Shown here piece after piece: positions 41,199 to 49,573 of a stretch of 64,000 bases of DNA. The translations under genes and the position numbers were made by a program. Source of the stretch: an uncultured Flavobacteriales bacterium (GTDB lineage: Bacteria > Bacteroidota > Bacteroidia > Flavobacteriales > Crocinitomicaceae). The stretch is from positions 248,001-312,000 of the forward strand of contig CAMLRS010000001.1 of assembly GCA_946482515.1 (NCBI GenBank). The letters are read 5' to 3'. The notes under the pieces are model-generated. The model was not told the DNA's origin. It was given only the letters and a program-made list of their open reading frames with translations, and made no database searches. Position 1 is the first letter of the stretch. Every line of letters begins with the position of its first letter.

Positions 41199-42605
41199 TT
41201 ATTGGGACGTGTCAGCACGACGCAACCGCACCAGGCAATTCTCCGGATACATTGTAAAGGCAAATACTTCTTTAACGTCTTCCTTCGGCACGGCCAGCTC
41301 CAGGTCGAAATGACGGCAGATCATGGAAACGGTGAGCAGCAGCTCGTTCATGGCGAGTGTTTTGCCCGGACAAAAGCGCGGACCGCCGCCAAAAGCGCGC
41401 ATTACTTCCGGCGAATGAACAGGACAGCCGTTACTGATCCAGCGCTCGGGCTGGAAACGGTCGGCGTTCGTGAAATGCTGTTCCTGTGTCTGCGGCACTT
41501 TGTTCTGCAACATGACGGTCGTTCCTTTTGTGATCTGCAAATCGTGAATCGTCACATCCTGAAGCGCCTGCATGTATAAATTCGGCGTAACCGGTTTTAA
41601 CCGCATGGCTTCCTGTACCACGGCTTCGGTCCACTTGAGCTGTTTGAGCGTTTCGTAGCTGACGGCCATATCGGTTTCCGGGTAAACGGCTTGCGCTTCT
41701 TCACGGATTTTCTGGATGTATTCGGGATGAGTAGCGAGGAAATACAAGGTCCAGGAAAGGGAGTTGGAAGTCGTGTCCTCGCCGGCCAGCAGCATGGTGA
41801 AGACATTTCCGAACACTTCCTTATCGGTAAAACCGGGGTTGCGTTCCTGCTCGATCAGCAAGGCTTCCAAGAAGTTGGCAGGCGATGCTTTGCGGGAAGG
41901 ATCTTCGGCGAGACGCTTGCGGCCCTCGGCAATAAACCCGTGAACGCTTTCCCGGATATGCTGCAACGCGAGGTTGAGCTCTTTGTCTTTGGCACGCGGA
42001 AAGTAGCGCCACACGGGAAGCGGGGCCGTAATGCGGCTGTTGATCATCGGGAAGATCTTTTCCAGGTGTCGCTGAATGACGTCTTCTCCCTGTTCGAGCG
42101 TATTCATGCGGTAGCCAAAAGCAATCGCGGTGGTAATATCGACCGTATAACGCATCATTTCCTGCTGAACATCGACGATGGAACCGGTATCGGCCGCGGT
42201 GTTCCATTTTCGCAATAAGCGTCCGGCTATTTCGGTCAGCGTGGGAAAGAACTGCTGTACATTCCGGGCATTGAGGGCTTCGGAAGTCAGCGCACGGTGG
42301 GTTTTCCACTGTTCGCCTTCGGCATTGAACACGCCGGTAATTCCCATTTCTTCCATGATCACGCTGATCTTCGAAAAGCGGCGAAAATGATCGGGGCGTT
42401 GTTTCAGGATCTCGTGATTCAATGTGGCATTCGCAGAAACAATGAAGTGTTTGGTGACCAGCCGGATGCGAAACAGGTCGCCACATTCAGCCACCCAGTT
42501 TTCGAGCACACGGTGTTTGTCAACGGCTTTGAATTGCTGCATGTTTCCCCACAAAAAATGGCCTTTTGGCGACGGAAGCGTGCGCATGGTTTTGAATTCA
42601 GACAT
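41199..42605 (-). CDS. Cytochrome P450
   Basis: 468 residues, in the normal range. Heme ligand Cys is in FGGGPRFCPGKTLAMNELLL. The I-helix oxygen-activation motif is in TMLLAGEDTTSNSLSWTLYF, the K-helix Glu-Arg pair in VVQEAMRLKPVTPN, and the PERW region just before the heme loop (FQPERWISNG). It catalyses monooxygenation of an organic substrate with an external redox partner. The N-terminus lacks a membrane anchor (SEFKTMRTLPSPKGHFLWGN), so it is probably soluble. No ferredoxin or reductase gene lies beside it, and its substrate cannot be read. Confidence 0.94.
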   Translation of the reverse strand: MSEFKTMRTLPSPKGHFLWGNMQQFKAVDKHRVLENWVAECGDLFRIRLVTKHFIVSANATLNHEILKQRPDHFRRFSKISVIMEEMGITGVFNAEGEQWKTHRALTSEALNARNVQQFFPTLTEIAGRLLRKWNTAADTGSIVDVQQEMMRYTVDITTAIAFGYRMNTLEQGEDVIQRHLEKIFPMINSRITAPLPVWRYFPRAKDKELNLALQHIRESVHGFIAEGRKRLAEDPSRKASPANFLEALLIEQERNPGFTDKEVFGNVFTMLLAGEDTTSNSLSWTLYFLATHPEYIQKIREEAQAVYPETDMAVSYETLKQLKWTEAVVQEAMRLKPVTPNLYMQALQDVTIHDLQITKGTTVMLQNKVPQTQEQHFTNADRFQPERWISNGCPVHSPEVMRAFGGGPRFCPGKTLAMNELLLTVSMICRHFDLELAVPKEDVKEVFAFTMYPENCLVRLRRADTSQ

Positions 42606-42618
42606 CTGAAAAGTGGTT

Positions 42619-42650
42619 TAAAAAAGCCGTTACACGGTGATGCAACGGCT
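42619..42650 (-). terminator. Rho-independent terminator of yebC
   Basis: AGCCGTT (42625-42631) pairs with AACGGCT (42644-42650). On the minus strand the stem is followed by TTTTTTAAA. It lies 9 nt past the stop of the YebC gene and before the P450 start. Confidence 0.75.
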
Positions 42651-42658
42651 GGTAAATC

Positions 42659-43369
42659 TTATGCGATATTGGTAAACACCTGCTGAATATCGTCGTCGTC
42701 TTCGATCTTGTCGAGCATTTTCTCGATATCAGTCAGCTGTTCTTCGGTAAATTCCACCGGGTTGGTCGGGATGCGCTGCAGGTTCGACTTCAGCACGGTG
42801 AGACTCAGGTCTTCGATTGCTTTCGCCAATGTCCCGAACGATGTGTAGTCGCCGTAAACGAAAATGCGGTCATCCGTCACATCAATTTCCTCGCAGCCTG
42901 CATCAATGAGTTCGAGCTCCAGTTCTTCTGCGTCCAGTCCATCGGTTTTTTCGATCTCGAACACGCTTTTGCGGTTGAACATGAATTCGAGCTGACCATT
43001 CGGTACTACGCCGCCGCCAGCTTTGTTGAAGTAGGATTTCACGTTCGCAACCGTACGCGTTGGGTTATCGGTAGCACATTCCACGTAAACGAGTACGCCG
43101 TGCGGACCCTTCCCTTCGTAATCAACCTGCGTGAAGTTGGCCACATCTTTCTGAGCTGCGCGTTTGATCGCTGCCTCGATGTTGTCCTTCGGCATGTTTT
43201 CCGCTTTCGCGTTCTGAATAGCTGTGCGCAGCTTGGCATTGGTCGTCGGGTCGTCGCCACCTTCTTTGGCCGCCATGGTGATGGCTTTGCCCAGTTTCGG
43301 AAACAATTTCGACATTTTGTCCCAACGCTTTTCTTTTGCTGCTCTGCGGTATTCAAACGCTCTTCCCAT
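42659..43369 (-). CDS. YebC/PmpR family regulator
   Basis: 236 residues from the ATG at 43369 ([20 protein letters not shown]), the usual family start and length; a longer frame would begin in the upstream repeat. Features include [40 protein letters not shown], the [20 protein letters not shown] stretch and the acidic C-terminus. Members regulate transcription and in some bacteria promote translation of proline-rich stretches. A TATTTTTGC box lies 13 nt upstream. It is a stand-alone gene with its own terminator. Confidence 0.93.
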   Translation of the reverse strand: MGRAFEYRRAAKEKRWDKMSKLFPKLGKAITMAAKEGGDDPTTNAKLRTAIQNAKAENMPKDNIEAAIKRAAQKDVANFTQVDYEGKGPHGVLVYVECATDNPTRTVANVKSYFNKAGGGVVPNGQLEFMFNRKSVFEIEKTDGLDAEELELELIDAGCEEIDVTDDRIFVYGDYTSFGTLAKAIEDLSLTVLKSNLQRIPTNPVEFTEEQLTDIEKMLDKIEDDDDIQQVFTNIA

Positions 43370-43382
43370 AGGTCTTTTTTTG

Positions 43383-43391
43383 GCAAAAATA
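43383..43391 (-). promoter_or_regulatory. Bacteroidota -7 box before yebC
   Basis: Minus-strand TATTTTTGC matches TAnnTTTGY exactly, 13 nt before the ATG at 43369; this supports the short YebC start. Confidence 0.55.
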
Positions 43392-43456
43392 TTGTTTTCA
43401 GTGATATATACGCTATCAGAAGGCAGGTAAATAAAATCCAATTGTAGTGTTATTGT

Positions 43457-43706
43457 TTCACCACAAAAGGCACAAAAGACATGTGACATACTTACGTGGT
43501 TTAAAGCGTTCCCGACGCTCCGGTCGGGACCTACACAAAAGGCTTGTGTCGATAAAATAGTCTTATTTAGGATGCATTCGTTTTCTAAATCTCAGTAAAA
43601 ACGGATTGTTTTCAGAGTCTAACTTTTGTGTAATCCCGATGCAATCGGGATGCTTCGAATCACACACAGTGCATCCAAATAAAGCTTTTGTGCCTTTTGT
43701 GGTGAA
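43457..43706. repeat. Intergenic element B with perfect 22-bp terminal inverted repeats
   Basis: The ends (43457-43478 and 43685-43706) are perfect inverted copies, reading TTCACCACAAAAGGCACAA... from each side. Inside are CTACACAAAAG and CTTTTGTGTAA, a CCCGACGCTCCGGTCGGG hairpin and a CCCGATGCAATCGGG hairpin. It is a relative of element A (16058-16250) with the same order of parts. It fills the divergent region between yebC and the hydrolase-like gene. Confidence 0.8.
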
Positions 43707-43739
43707 AATAGCTTATACCCGAAGTAGCATTTACCCGGT

Positions 43740-43748
43740 ATTTTTACG
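43740..43748 (+). promoter_or_regulatory. Promoter-like box before the secreted hydrolase-like gene
   Basis: TATTTTTAC, one mismatch from TAnnTTTGC, lies 12 nt before the ATG at 43761. Confidence 0.35.
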
Positions 43749-43760
43749 ATTTTGCAGATT

Positions 43761-45194
43761 ATGAACTGCCGCATAACGGTCATTGCTTTCTTCTGCTGGT
43801 TGTGCGCCACGAGCGTTTACGGCCAGGCTGCCGATTCGTTACCCAAACGGAAGTTCCCAGCTACGGGCGCGCTGGTGGCTTATTATCTCTGGGAAGAAGA
43901 CAGCAACGGCATCATCGCCGGGAAGAAGCCCGATCAGCCATTCCTGCAAAATTACTACGTGCTCAAACCAACCGATAACGACCCGAAAAAACCGGCTTCG
44001 CTGTTACAGATCCAGAAAGCGATCGACTTTTTCGCCAACGATCCGGGTCATTTGAAAGCTGAAAAGCACTACCTCGAGGATTCGGCCAAACAGATCCAGA
44101 AAATCCGCTTTCCACTGGTTAAATCCGAAGCACTGAAAGCCGGCAGCGTGATCTTCCGCCTGAAAAACGGCCGGTGGGAAAGCCTCGAACGCCACAAAGT
44201 TCTTTATTTCACTATCGATACAACCGGTCAAACGCGCTACTCCCATTCATCGGATTCGCTCATCGTCTTTGCGACCGACACCCGCCGCATCGCCCGTTCG
44301 CATTACGTTGTGTACAATTACCTGCGTCCTGATGGCTATGTGGGAACACAACGGGTGGAAAATTACGACGGCGAAGACGTGACCGCTCAATTAACAGCCG
44401 AACCGGCTGAGCCTGTGCGCATGCTGGTGTTTGTGAACGGCTATCGCGGCCCAAAGAAAAACGACGATCCAACCGACGGTGTTTTAAAACAGAAAGACCG
44501 CTACGGCTATTGGTACAAGCTGGACAACCAATTCATCGACCGCCTGAAACCGGCCGTGAGCTGGTACGCCGACGGCAGTATGCCGATCGCCACGTCGAAT
44601 CATCGCACCAAGCTGGGATTTGCCTGGAGCTACCTGCGGACAAGGCTCACGTTCCGCAAGAAAAAAAGCAAGCGAATTTTAGCTAAGCTGAACACGGAAA
44701 GCAATCCCGAAGGCTTCAACGAACGGCGTGAAAAAGGCAAGCTCGCCGGTCTGGCTTTCCTGGCCGCTCGCTGCAACCAACCTCAGTGCGATCAGGTCAA
44801 AGACACCATCGACATCGTTTGTCACAGCATGGGCTACGCCTACTCGCTTGGCTTCATCGACGTTATCCGCGACAAAGTGGTTTTCGGGAATATTTACATT
44901 ATTGCTCCGGAAAACGCCTGCTACGAAGGCACCGACTGGTCACAATTTCAGCAGGTCTGGCAATACGGCAGCAATCTCGACCAGGAAGATCCCGATCCTG
45001 TGAGACAACAGGATGGTATCGCACCTCAATGCGCCGTCAAAGGACTCGACGCCATGCCAGCGGCTACCTGTGGACGGGCGTTTATCCCCAAAGACTGGCC
45101 CAACAAGAATTTCATAGACAGCCACATGGTTTACAGCTACGACTGGATCTTTGAGTGTATTAAGGAAGGGGAAGCGGGCTTTGTTCGTAGATGA
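43761..45194 (+). CDS. Secreted alpha/beta-hydrolase-like protein (477 aa)
   Basis: I chose the ATG at 43761, giving a signal peptide (NCRITVIAFFCWLCATSVYG). About residue 356 a nucleophile-elbow motif is seen (TIDIVCHSMGYAYSLGFIDV), with Ser in C-H-S-M-G, typical of alpha/beta hydrolases with lipase- or esterase-like activity. A strand before it (VRMLVFVNGYRGPKKNDDPT) has the oxyanion-region look, and a His candidate lies in FIDSHMVYSYDW near the C-terminus. The N-terminal ~200 residues are unassigned. It likely acts in the periplasm or outside the cell. Substrate unknown. Confidence 0.72.
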   Translation: MNCRITVIAFFCWLCATSVYGQAADSLPKRKFPATGALVAYYLWEEDSNGIIAGKKPDQPFLQNYYVLKPTDNDPKKPASLLQIQKAIDFFANDPGHLKAEKHYLEDSAKQIQKIRFPLVKSEALKAGSVIFRLKNGRWESLERHKVLYFTIDTTGQTRYSHSSDSLIVFATDTRRIARSHYVVYNYLRPDGYVGTQRVENYDGEDVTAQLTAEPAEPVRMLVFVNGYRGPKKNDDPTDGVLKQKDRYGYWYKLDNQFIDRLKPAVSWYADGSMPIATSNHRTKLGFAWSYLRTRLTFRKKKSKRILAKLNTESNPEGFNERREKGKLAGLAFLAARCNQPQCDQVKDTIDIVCHSMGYAYSLGFIDVIRDKVVFGNIYIIAPENACYEGTDWSQFQQVWQYGSNLDQEDPDPVRQQDGIAPQCAVKGLDAMPAATCGRAFIPKDWPNKNFIDSHMVYSYDWIFECIKEGEAGFVRR

Positions 45195-45290
45195 TTTTTC
45201 ACCACATAGACACATAGAGCACATAGAGTCTCCCTGTCCTCAGTCTCCAGTCTTGATGTCCTAATATCCTGAAGTCCTAATGTCTAGTGT
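45195..45290. repeat. CACCACATAGACACATAGAG and GTCCTAATGTC repeats
   Basis: A half-copy of the TTCACCACA repeat family is followed by a short-period run (CCAGTCTTGATGTCCTAATA, then TCCTGAAGTCCTAATGTC) between two convergent genes. The reverse complement of 45262-45284 (CTTCAGGATATTAGGAC) is the uninterrupted counterpart of the palindrome-holding repeats at 33351 and 33704. Confidence 0.6.
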
Positions 45291-46625
45291 CTAGCTTCCG
45301 GTAATCAGCTTGAGAATGTCATTTCCGTTAGCGTAGAGCAAGAGTCCGATCAGCAGGAAGAAGCCGATGTATTGGGCAACTTCGAGTACACGTTGGGCCG
45401 GTTCGCGACCGGTGATGATCTCGTAGAGGAGGAACATGACGTGTCCGCCGTCGAGTGCCGGGATCGGAAGAATGTTCATGAAGGCCAGGGCGATCGAAAT
45501 GAACGCCGTGAGCGCCCAGAATGCCTGCCAGTCCCACGTGGTCGGAAACAGCTTACCAATGGACGTAAAACCACCTACGGAAGAAGCTCCTTTTTTCGTG
45601 AAAACGTATTTGAACTGCGCCACGTTCATGTAAAGCGTGCGGCAACCTTTGCTAATTCCGGCGCCAAAGCTTTCGCCAAAGCCGTAATCGACATGGTAAA
45701 TAGCATTGGTATCGGTTGTGAGGCTGGTTTTAGGAATAAAGCCCAATACGCCGCTCTTGTTGATTTTTGCCGAAAGCTTGAGTGTATCGCTACCGCGCAG
45801 CACTTCGAAATCGGTTTTCTTGCCGCGCTGGGCGTATAACAAGGAAACAAATTCATCGTGGAAAATGAAATCTTTTCCATTGACGGAAAGAATTTTATCG
45901 CCCTTTTTCAACTTCATATATGCAGCCGTGCTTTTTGGATGAACGCTATCGATATGGTCTACAAATCTGCGGAAACCGAAGGCCATCTCGGCATCGTTGT
46001 AGAACATCTGGTAGCCGATATCTTCCGGCAGCGTGATATTCTGCATCGAGCCATCCTGGTGTTGTACCTTGAAATGACGTTTGTTGAAGATCATGATCTC
46101 GGCGCTGAGCTTGTCGAGCTGGGTCACTTTTTCGCCATCCATTTCGAGGATCTTGTCGCCCGATCGGAAACCAAACTGCTCCATGTACGGGTGAACCGCT
46201 ACGCCATTCTGTAACTTGGTATGGTCAACTCTTTCTTCGCCCCACACAGCCAGGATCATGATGTAGAGCGCAAAACCAACGATTACGTTGACCACTACAC
46301 CGCCGATCATGACGATCAGTCGCTGCCACGCCGGCTTGGAACGGAATTCATCCGGTTTGGCCGGTTGCGCCATCTGGTCTTTGTCCATAGATTCGTCCAC
46401 CATCCCGGCGATCTTCACATAACCACCCAAAGGCAGCCAGCCGATTCCCCATTCGGTTTGACCGATTTTCTTCTTGAAGAGCGAGAAATACGGGTTGAAG
46501 AAGAGGTAAAATTTCTCCACACGGATCTTGAACCAGCGTGCCGGGAGGAAATGACCGAATTCGTGTAAGACGATGAGTATTGACAGGGAAAGAATGAGCT
46601 GAGCAGCGCGGATCCAGAAATCCAT
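45291..46625 (-). CDS. rseP: RIP metalloprotease RseP (site-2 protease)
   Basis: 444 residues from the ATG at 46625 (MDFWIRAAQLILSLSILIVL). The zinc HExxH motif is in LHEFGHFLPARWFKI (about residue 21), the third ligand region in NILPIPALDGGHVMFLLYE near the C-terminus. Two PDZ-like domains lie between (GEKVTQLDKLSAEI and LKKGDKILSVNGKDFIFHDE). It cleaves membrane-anchored anti-sigma factors and leftover signal peptides within the membrane. A TATATTTGC box lies 23 nt upstream. Whether it acts on the sigma-factor partner at 23120 is only a speculation. Confidence 0.95.
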   Translation of the reverse strand: MDFWIRAAQLILSLSILIVLHEFGHFLPARWFKIRVEKFYLFFNPYFSLFKKKIGQTEWGIGWLPLGGYVKIAGMVDESMDKDQMAQPAKPDEFRSKPAWQRLIVMIGGVVVNVIVGFALYIMILAVWGEERVDHTKLQNGVAVHPYMEQFGFRSGDKILEMDGEKVTQLDKLSAEIMIFNKRHFKVQHQDGSMQNITLPEDIGYQMFYNDAEMAFGFRRFVDHIDSVHPKSTAAYMKLKKGDKILSVNGKDFIFHDEFVSLLYAQRGKKTDFEVLRGSDTLKLSAKINKSGVLGFIPKTSLTTDTNAIYHVDYGFGESFGAGISKGCRTLYMNVAQFKYVFTKKGASSVGGFTSIGKLFPTTWDWQAFWALTAFISIALAFMNILPIPALDGGHVMFLLYEIITGREPAQRVLEVAQYIGFFLLIGLLLYANGNDILKLITGS

Positions 46626-46648
46626 AGACGTTTTTAAATGTGTAAGAT

Positions 46649-46657
46649 GCAAATATA
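46649..46657 (-). promoter_or_regulatory. Bacteroidota -7 box before rseP
   Basis: Minus-strand TATATTTGC matches TAnnTTTGY exactly, 23 nt before the ATG at 46625. Confidence 0.5.
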
Positions 46658-46686
46658 ATTATTTGCCGTCTCAAGATACGTTTTGG

Positions 46687-47046
46687 TTATGGTTGCACGT
46701 TTTTCGTTGAATACCCGTGGTGCTCAAAGTATTCCAGCACGGCTTCCTTCATCAATGCCTGCTGTTCGGCGTCGGCGAGTGGTGGCAACTCCTTTATCAG
46801 GGTGAAATGCGGCCAGTTATCGGCGTCATTGCCCTCGAATTTATAATAACCGTATGGTTCGAGCACGGTACAAACAGCCACGTGCATCAGATCGGTTTTT
46901 TCCTGTTTCTTGAATTTCCGGTATCCCTGGCCCAGCTCTTCCACGCCGATCAGGAACAGGATCACCTGCAGATCAATGTCCGGACCAAAATCCACTGTCA
47001 GCGCTTTAATCAGTGCCTGGTAACGTAATTCCAATGCGTAATCCAT
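46687..47046 (-). CDS. Small cytoplasmic protein of unknown function (119 aa)
   Basis: A compact protein with helices (LELRYQALIKALTVDFGPDI, LQVILFLIGVEELGQGYRKF, EKTDLMHVAVCTVLEPYGYY) and a C-terminal YFEHHGYS. No membrane segment, signal peptide or catalytic motif is seen. The sequence is rich in conserved-looking aromatic residues but I recognise no family. The ATG follows TAACTTTGC by 3 nt. It precedes rseP on the same strand with a gap of 61 nt. Confidence 0.75.
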   Translation of the reverse strand: MDYALELRYQALIKALTVDFGPDIDLQVILFLIGVEELGQGYRKFKKQEKTDLMHVAVCTVLEPYGYYKFEGNDADNWPHFTLIKELPPLADAEQQALMKEAVLEYFEHHGYSTKNVQP

Positions 47047-47049
47047 GCG

Positions 47050-47058
47050 GCAAAGTTA
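47050..47058 (-). promoter_or_regulatory. Bacteroidota -7 box, 3 nt before the ATG at 47046
   Basis: Minus-strand TAACTTTGC matches TAnnTTTGY; only CGC lies between it and the start codon. Confidence 0.5.
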
Positions 47059-47084
47059 ACAGTTTCCTTTCATTAGTCGCCCAG

Positions 47085-47168
47085 TTGGTCGGTCTTCAGT
47101 CCTCAGTCTTTCAGTCGTTGATTGAAATACGACCGGAGACTGAGGATTGGAGACCGAAGACTACCGGG
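47085..47168. repeat. Imperfect hairpin of GTCTTCAGTC words
   Basis: The left arm (GGTCTTCAGTCCTCAGTC, from 47091) and the right arm (GACTGAGGATTGGAGACCGA, from 47138) are inverted copies. A second inverted pair (TTTCA/TGAAA) lies in the centre. It separates two divergent genes. Confidence 0.6.
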
Positions 47169-47222
47169 TAAACATTTTTGGCTTACTTTTAGCTAAGAGA
47201 AATCACATTTTAAATCATACAC

Positions 47223-47876
47223 ATGAAAAAGATTCACTTATTGATCCTGCTGCTCGGACTTTCCCTGCCGGCTTTTGCGCAAATGAAGCAGGGGGCTGTT
47301 ACGTACACCATGGAATTTTCATCCGACAATCCGGATATGGCCATGGGCATTTCCATGCTCAACGGCTCTAAAATGATCACGTACTTTATGCCTGGCAAAA
47401 CGCGTTCGGAGGTAAGTATGGGAACATTCGGAACGAACACGACCATCAGCGACGAGAAAGCGAAGAAAACCCTTATGCTCATGGATATGATGGGCTCAAA
47501 GCAAGCTGTGGAGACGAAAATCGAGGATAAAAAAGAAGATCCTGAACAACCGAAGATCGAAGTAGAAACGACGACCGAAACGAAAGAGATCATGGGCTAC
47601 ACCTGTACGAAATGCATCCTGAAGATGGAAGACGGAACAAGCATGACGGCCTGGTGTACAAAAGAAATCGTTGTTTCAACCAGCGGTCAAAGCTATTACA
47701 GTTCCGAAATGCCGGGCTTTCCAATGGAATTTGAGATCAATCAGTCTGAAATGGTGATCAAGTTCACGGTAACAGCGATCGACAAGTCGAAGCCGAGCAA
47801 AAAACTGTTCTCCATGAAAGTTCCGGAAGGCTACACCATGGTGTCCGAAGAAGAATTGAAAGCGATGGAGCAATAA
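47223..47876 (+). CDS. Secreted DUF4412-like protein (217 aa)
   Basis: Signal peptide KKIHLLILLLGLSLPAFAQ, then a single domain of paired strands: GAVTYTMEFSSDNPDMAMGI, NGSKMITYFMPGKTRSEVSM, KKTLMLMDMMGSKQAVETKI. A conserved pair of cysteines lies in YTCTKCILKMEDGTSMTAWC. This pattern (Met-rich strands, then a G-Y-x-C-x-x-C-type motif) matches DUF4412-like proteins of unknown function. A strong terminator follows the gene. It has no operon partner. Confidence 0.78.
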   Translation: MKKIHLLILLLGLSLPAFAQMKQGAVTYTMEFSSDNPDMAMGISMLNGSKMITYFMPGKTRSEVSMGTFGTNTTISDEKAKKTLMLMDMMGSKQAVETKIEDKKEDPEQPKIEVETTTETKEIMGYTCTKCILKMEDGTSMTAWCTKEIVVSTSGQSYYSSEMPGFPMEFEINQSEMVIKFTVTAIDKSKPSKKLFSMKVPEGYTMVSEEELKAMEQ

Positions 47877-47896
47877 TCTGAACCGTCTTTAACAAC

Positions 47897-47933
47897 AAAA
47901 TCCCGGTCCGAAGTTATCGAACCGGGATTTTTT
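47897..47933 (+). terminator. Strong rho-independent terminator after the DUF4412-like gene
   Basis: AAAATCCCGGTCCGA pairs with TCGAACCGGGATTTT (14 of 15 positions) around a short AGTTA loop and is followed by TTTTTATT on the plus strand. A-rich sequence on the other side may let it also work for transcripts from the right. Confidence 0.85.
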
Positions 47934-47957
47934 ATTGATGACTATCTCAAAACCATC

Positions 47958-47999
47958 GTGACGTCTTGCCGTCCTAAAGTCTTGAAATCCTTAAATCTG
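47958..47999. repeat. Degenerate GTCTTGCCGTCCTAAAGTC repeat
   Basis: Short-period words run from 47958 into the last codons of the DUF1501 gene. Confidence 0.45.
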
Positions 48000-49547
48000 C
48001 TTCACTTTGATAAAACGCTTCGTAAACGTTCCGGAAGGCTTGCTTACCGTTACGAGGTATTCGCCTGAAGCCAGTCCGTCGAGCTCGAGTGGAATGTCGT
48101 GTGAGCCCGGTGTAAACGATTTCGAGCACACCTCTTTCACCAGTCGGTTGAACAGATCGCGTACCTGGATGGTCACTTGCTCGTCCTTCGTCAGGATGCG
48201 CAGCGTTGTCTGCTCGGCACACGGGTTCGGGAAGATCAGAATGTCTGCTTCAGCCAGCTGCTGTTCGTTGACACCAACTGTACAGGCGCCCAGCACCGGC
48301 ATAAAGCTCACCGTATGCTCGAACATCGCCTGGATATCGGTTGGATCGGCTTCGAACCAGTCTTTCAGGATGGATGCATACACATCGCGGAAATCGATTT
48401 GCATCGGGATTCCCATCTGGTCCACGACCTGATCTTCGATCACCGGGTTCGGACCAATGATCTGCGAATCGATACACGCACCGAAGAGGAATAATGGTGC
48501 AGCATCGCCGTGGTCGGTACCATGACTGGCGTTGGAAGCTACCTGGCGACCAAATTCGGAGAAAGTCATTCCGGCTACACGGGTTTCGAGTCCGAGCAAG
48601 CCCAGATCGTCCTGGAAAGCTTCCACTGCGTCGGAAATCATTTTCAGCAAGTTGGCATGCGCACCTGTTGTCGGGGCGCCGTTAACGACCTGCGCATCGT
48701 GGGTATCGAAACCGTTGACATTGAGAATGTACACTTTCGTTTTCAAACCGCCGGAGATCATCTGAGCTACGTAACGCAGCTGTACAGCCAGCGGATTGTT
48801 GGCATCGTACATTGTCGACAAGGTATTCCCGGCATTGGCAGCCGCGTAAACGGCATCACCGTAATCGTTCGACTGAGCGATCACGGTGGCAAGGTATTCC
48901 ATGTGCGCACCGTAGTACGTTCCGTCGTTGAGCTGTGCTGTTTCCGTGAGGTTGAACGACTCGAACGGGTTGGTAACCGTGTGCGAGAAATTCGCCATCA
49001 ATCCCTGGCAGGTCGAAGATACCTCGTAGCCCATGCTGATCGCAAACGGATCTGGATAGGACTCATTCGGATAATCGTCCGGGAAGTTCGGATAGTTCTG
49101 ATCGAAATTTCTTCCCAGCCAGCCTGTAGTTCCGGTCGGCGACAACAAACCGGTCGACCAGATATCCATCGAACGGAAATGCGAACGGTTCTGTTCCGGA
49201 TAGCCGACATTCTGGATAATGGACAGCTTGCCATCGTTGAACAGGTTGGCCATCCCTTGCATGGACGGGTGAAACGCATTCGTTGGGTTGATGTTGATCA
49301 GCTGGTTTTCCGGGATCAGGATATTCTGACGCTGGATCACGAGGTTATCGTACTGATCGAGCGGAAACAGGGTACTGAGACCATCGTTTCCACCATTGAG
49401 ACGAATGATGACCAGCACGCGGTCTTCCGCATTGCGTGACGTTTTGAATAATTCCTTGGAAATGGCGCCGAAGTTGAATTCCTTCAGCAGTAAAGGCATA
49501 CCAAACGATGTAAGGGCTGCCGATTGTATAAAGCTTCTTCTTTTCAT
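47991..49547 (-). CDS. DUF1501 protein with T9SS type A sorting domain
   Basis: 518 residues. The N-terminus is a twin-arginine-like signal (MKRRSFIQSAALTSFGMPLL). The body is a DUF1501 domain (LVIIRLNGGNDGLSTLFPLD, then ENRSHFRSMDIWSTG-type block, DTHDAQVVNGAPTTGAHANL, FSEFGRQVASNASHGTDHGD), placed with alkaline-phosphatase-like proteins in family classifications, function undetermined. The last ~80 residues are a T9SS type A domain (ILIFPNPCAEQTTLRILTKD, LASGEYLVTVSKPSG). The DUF1800 gene lies 26 nt upstream, and these two families are regularly paired. Probably exported in one piece with its partner system. Confidence 0.9.
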   Translation of the reverse strand: MKRRSFIQSAALTSFGMPLLLKEFNFGAISKELFKTSRNAEDRVLVIIRLNGGNDGLSTLFPLDQYDNLVIQRQNILIPENQLININPTNAFHPSMQGMANLFNDGKLSIIQNVGYPEQNRSHFRSMDIWSTGLLSPTGTTGWLGRNFDQNYPNFPDDYPNESYPDPFAISMGYEVSSTCQGLMANFSHTVTNPFESFNLTETAQLNDGTYYGAHMEYLATVIAQSNDYGDAVYAAANAGNTLSTMYDANNPLAVQLRYVAQMISGGLKTKVYILNVNGFDTHDAQVVNGAPTTGAHANLLKMISDAVEAFQDDLGLLGLETRVAGMTFSEFGRQVASNASHGTDHGDAAPLFLFGACIDSQIIGPNPVIEDQVVDQMGIPMQIDFRDVYASILKDWFEADPTDIQAMFEHTVSFMPVLGACTVGVNEQQLAEADILIFPNPCAEQTTLRILTKDEQVTIQVRDLFNRLVKEVCSKSFTPGSHDIPLELDGLASGEYLVTVSKPSGTFTKRFIKVKQI

Positions 49548-49573
49548 AGATTCTGTGTTGAAGGCCGGCAGCC

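Noticed and set aside
48510..49439. Plus-strand open frame opposite the DUF1501 gene
   Set aside because: Shadow frame; the minus-strand protein carries clear DUF1501 and T9SS motifs.
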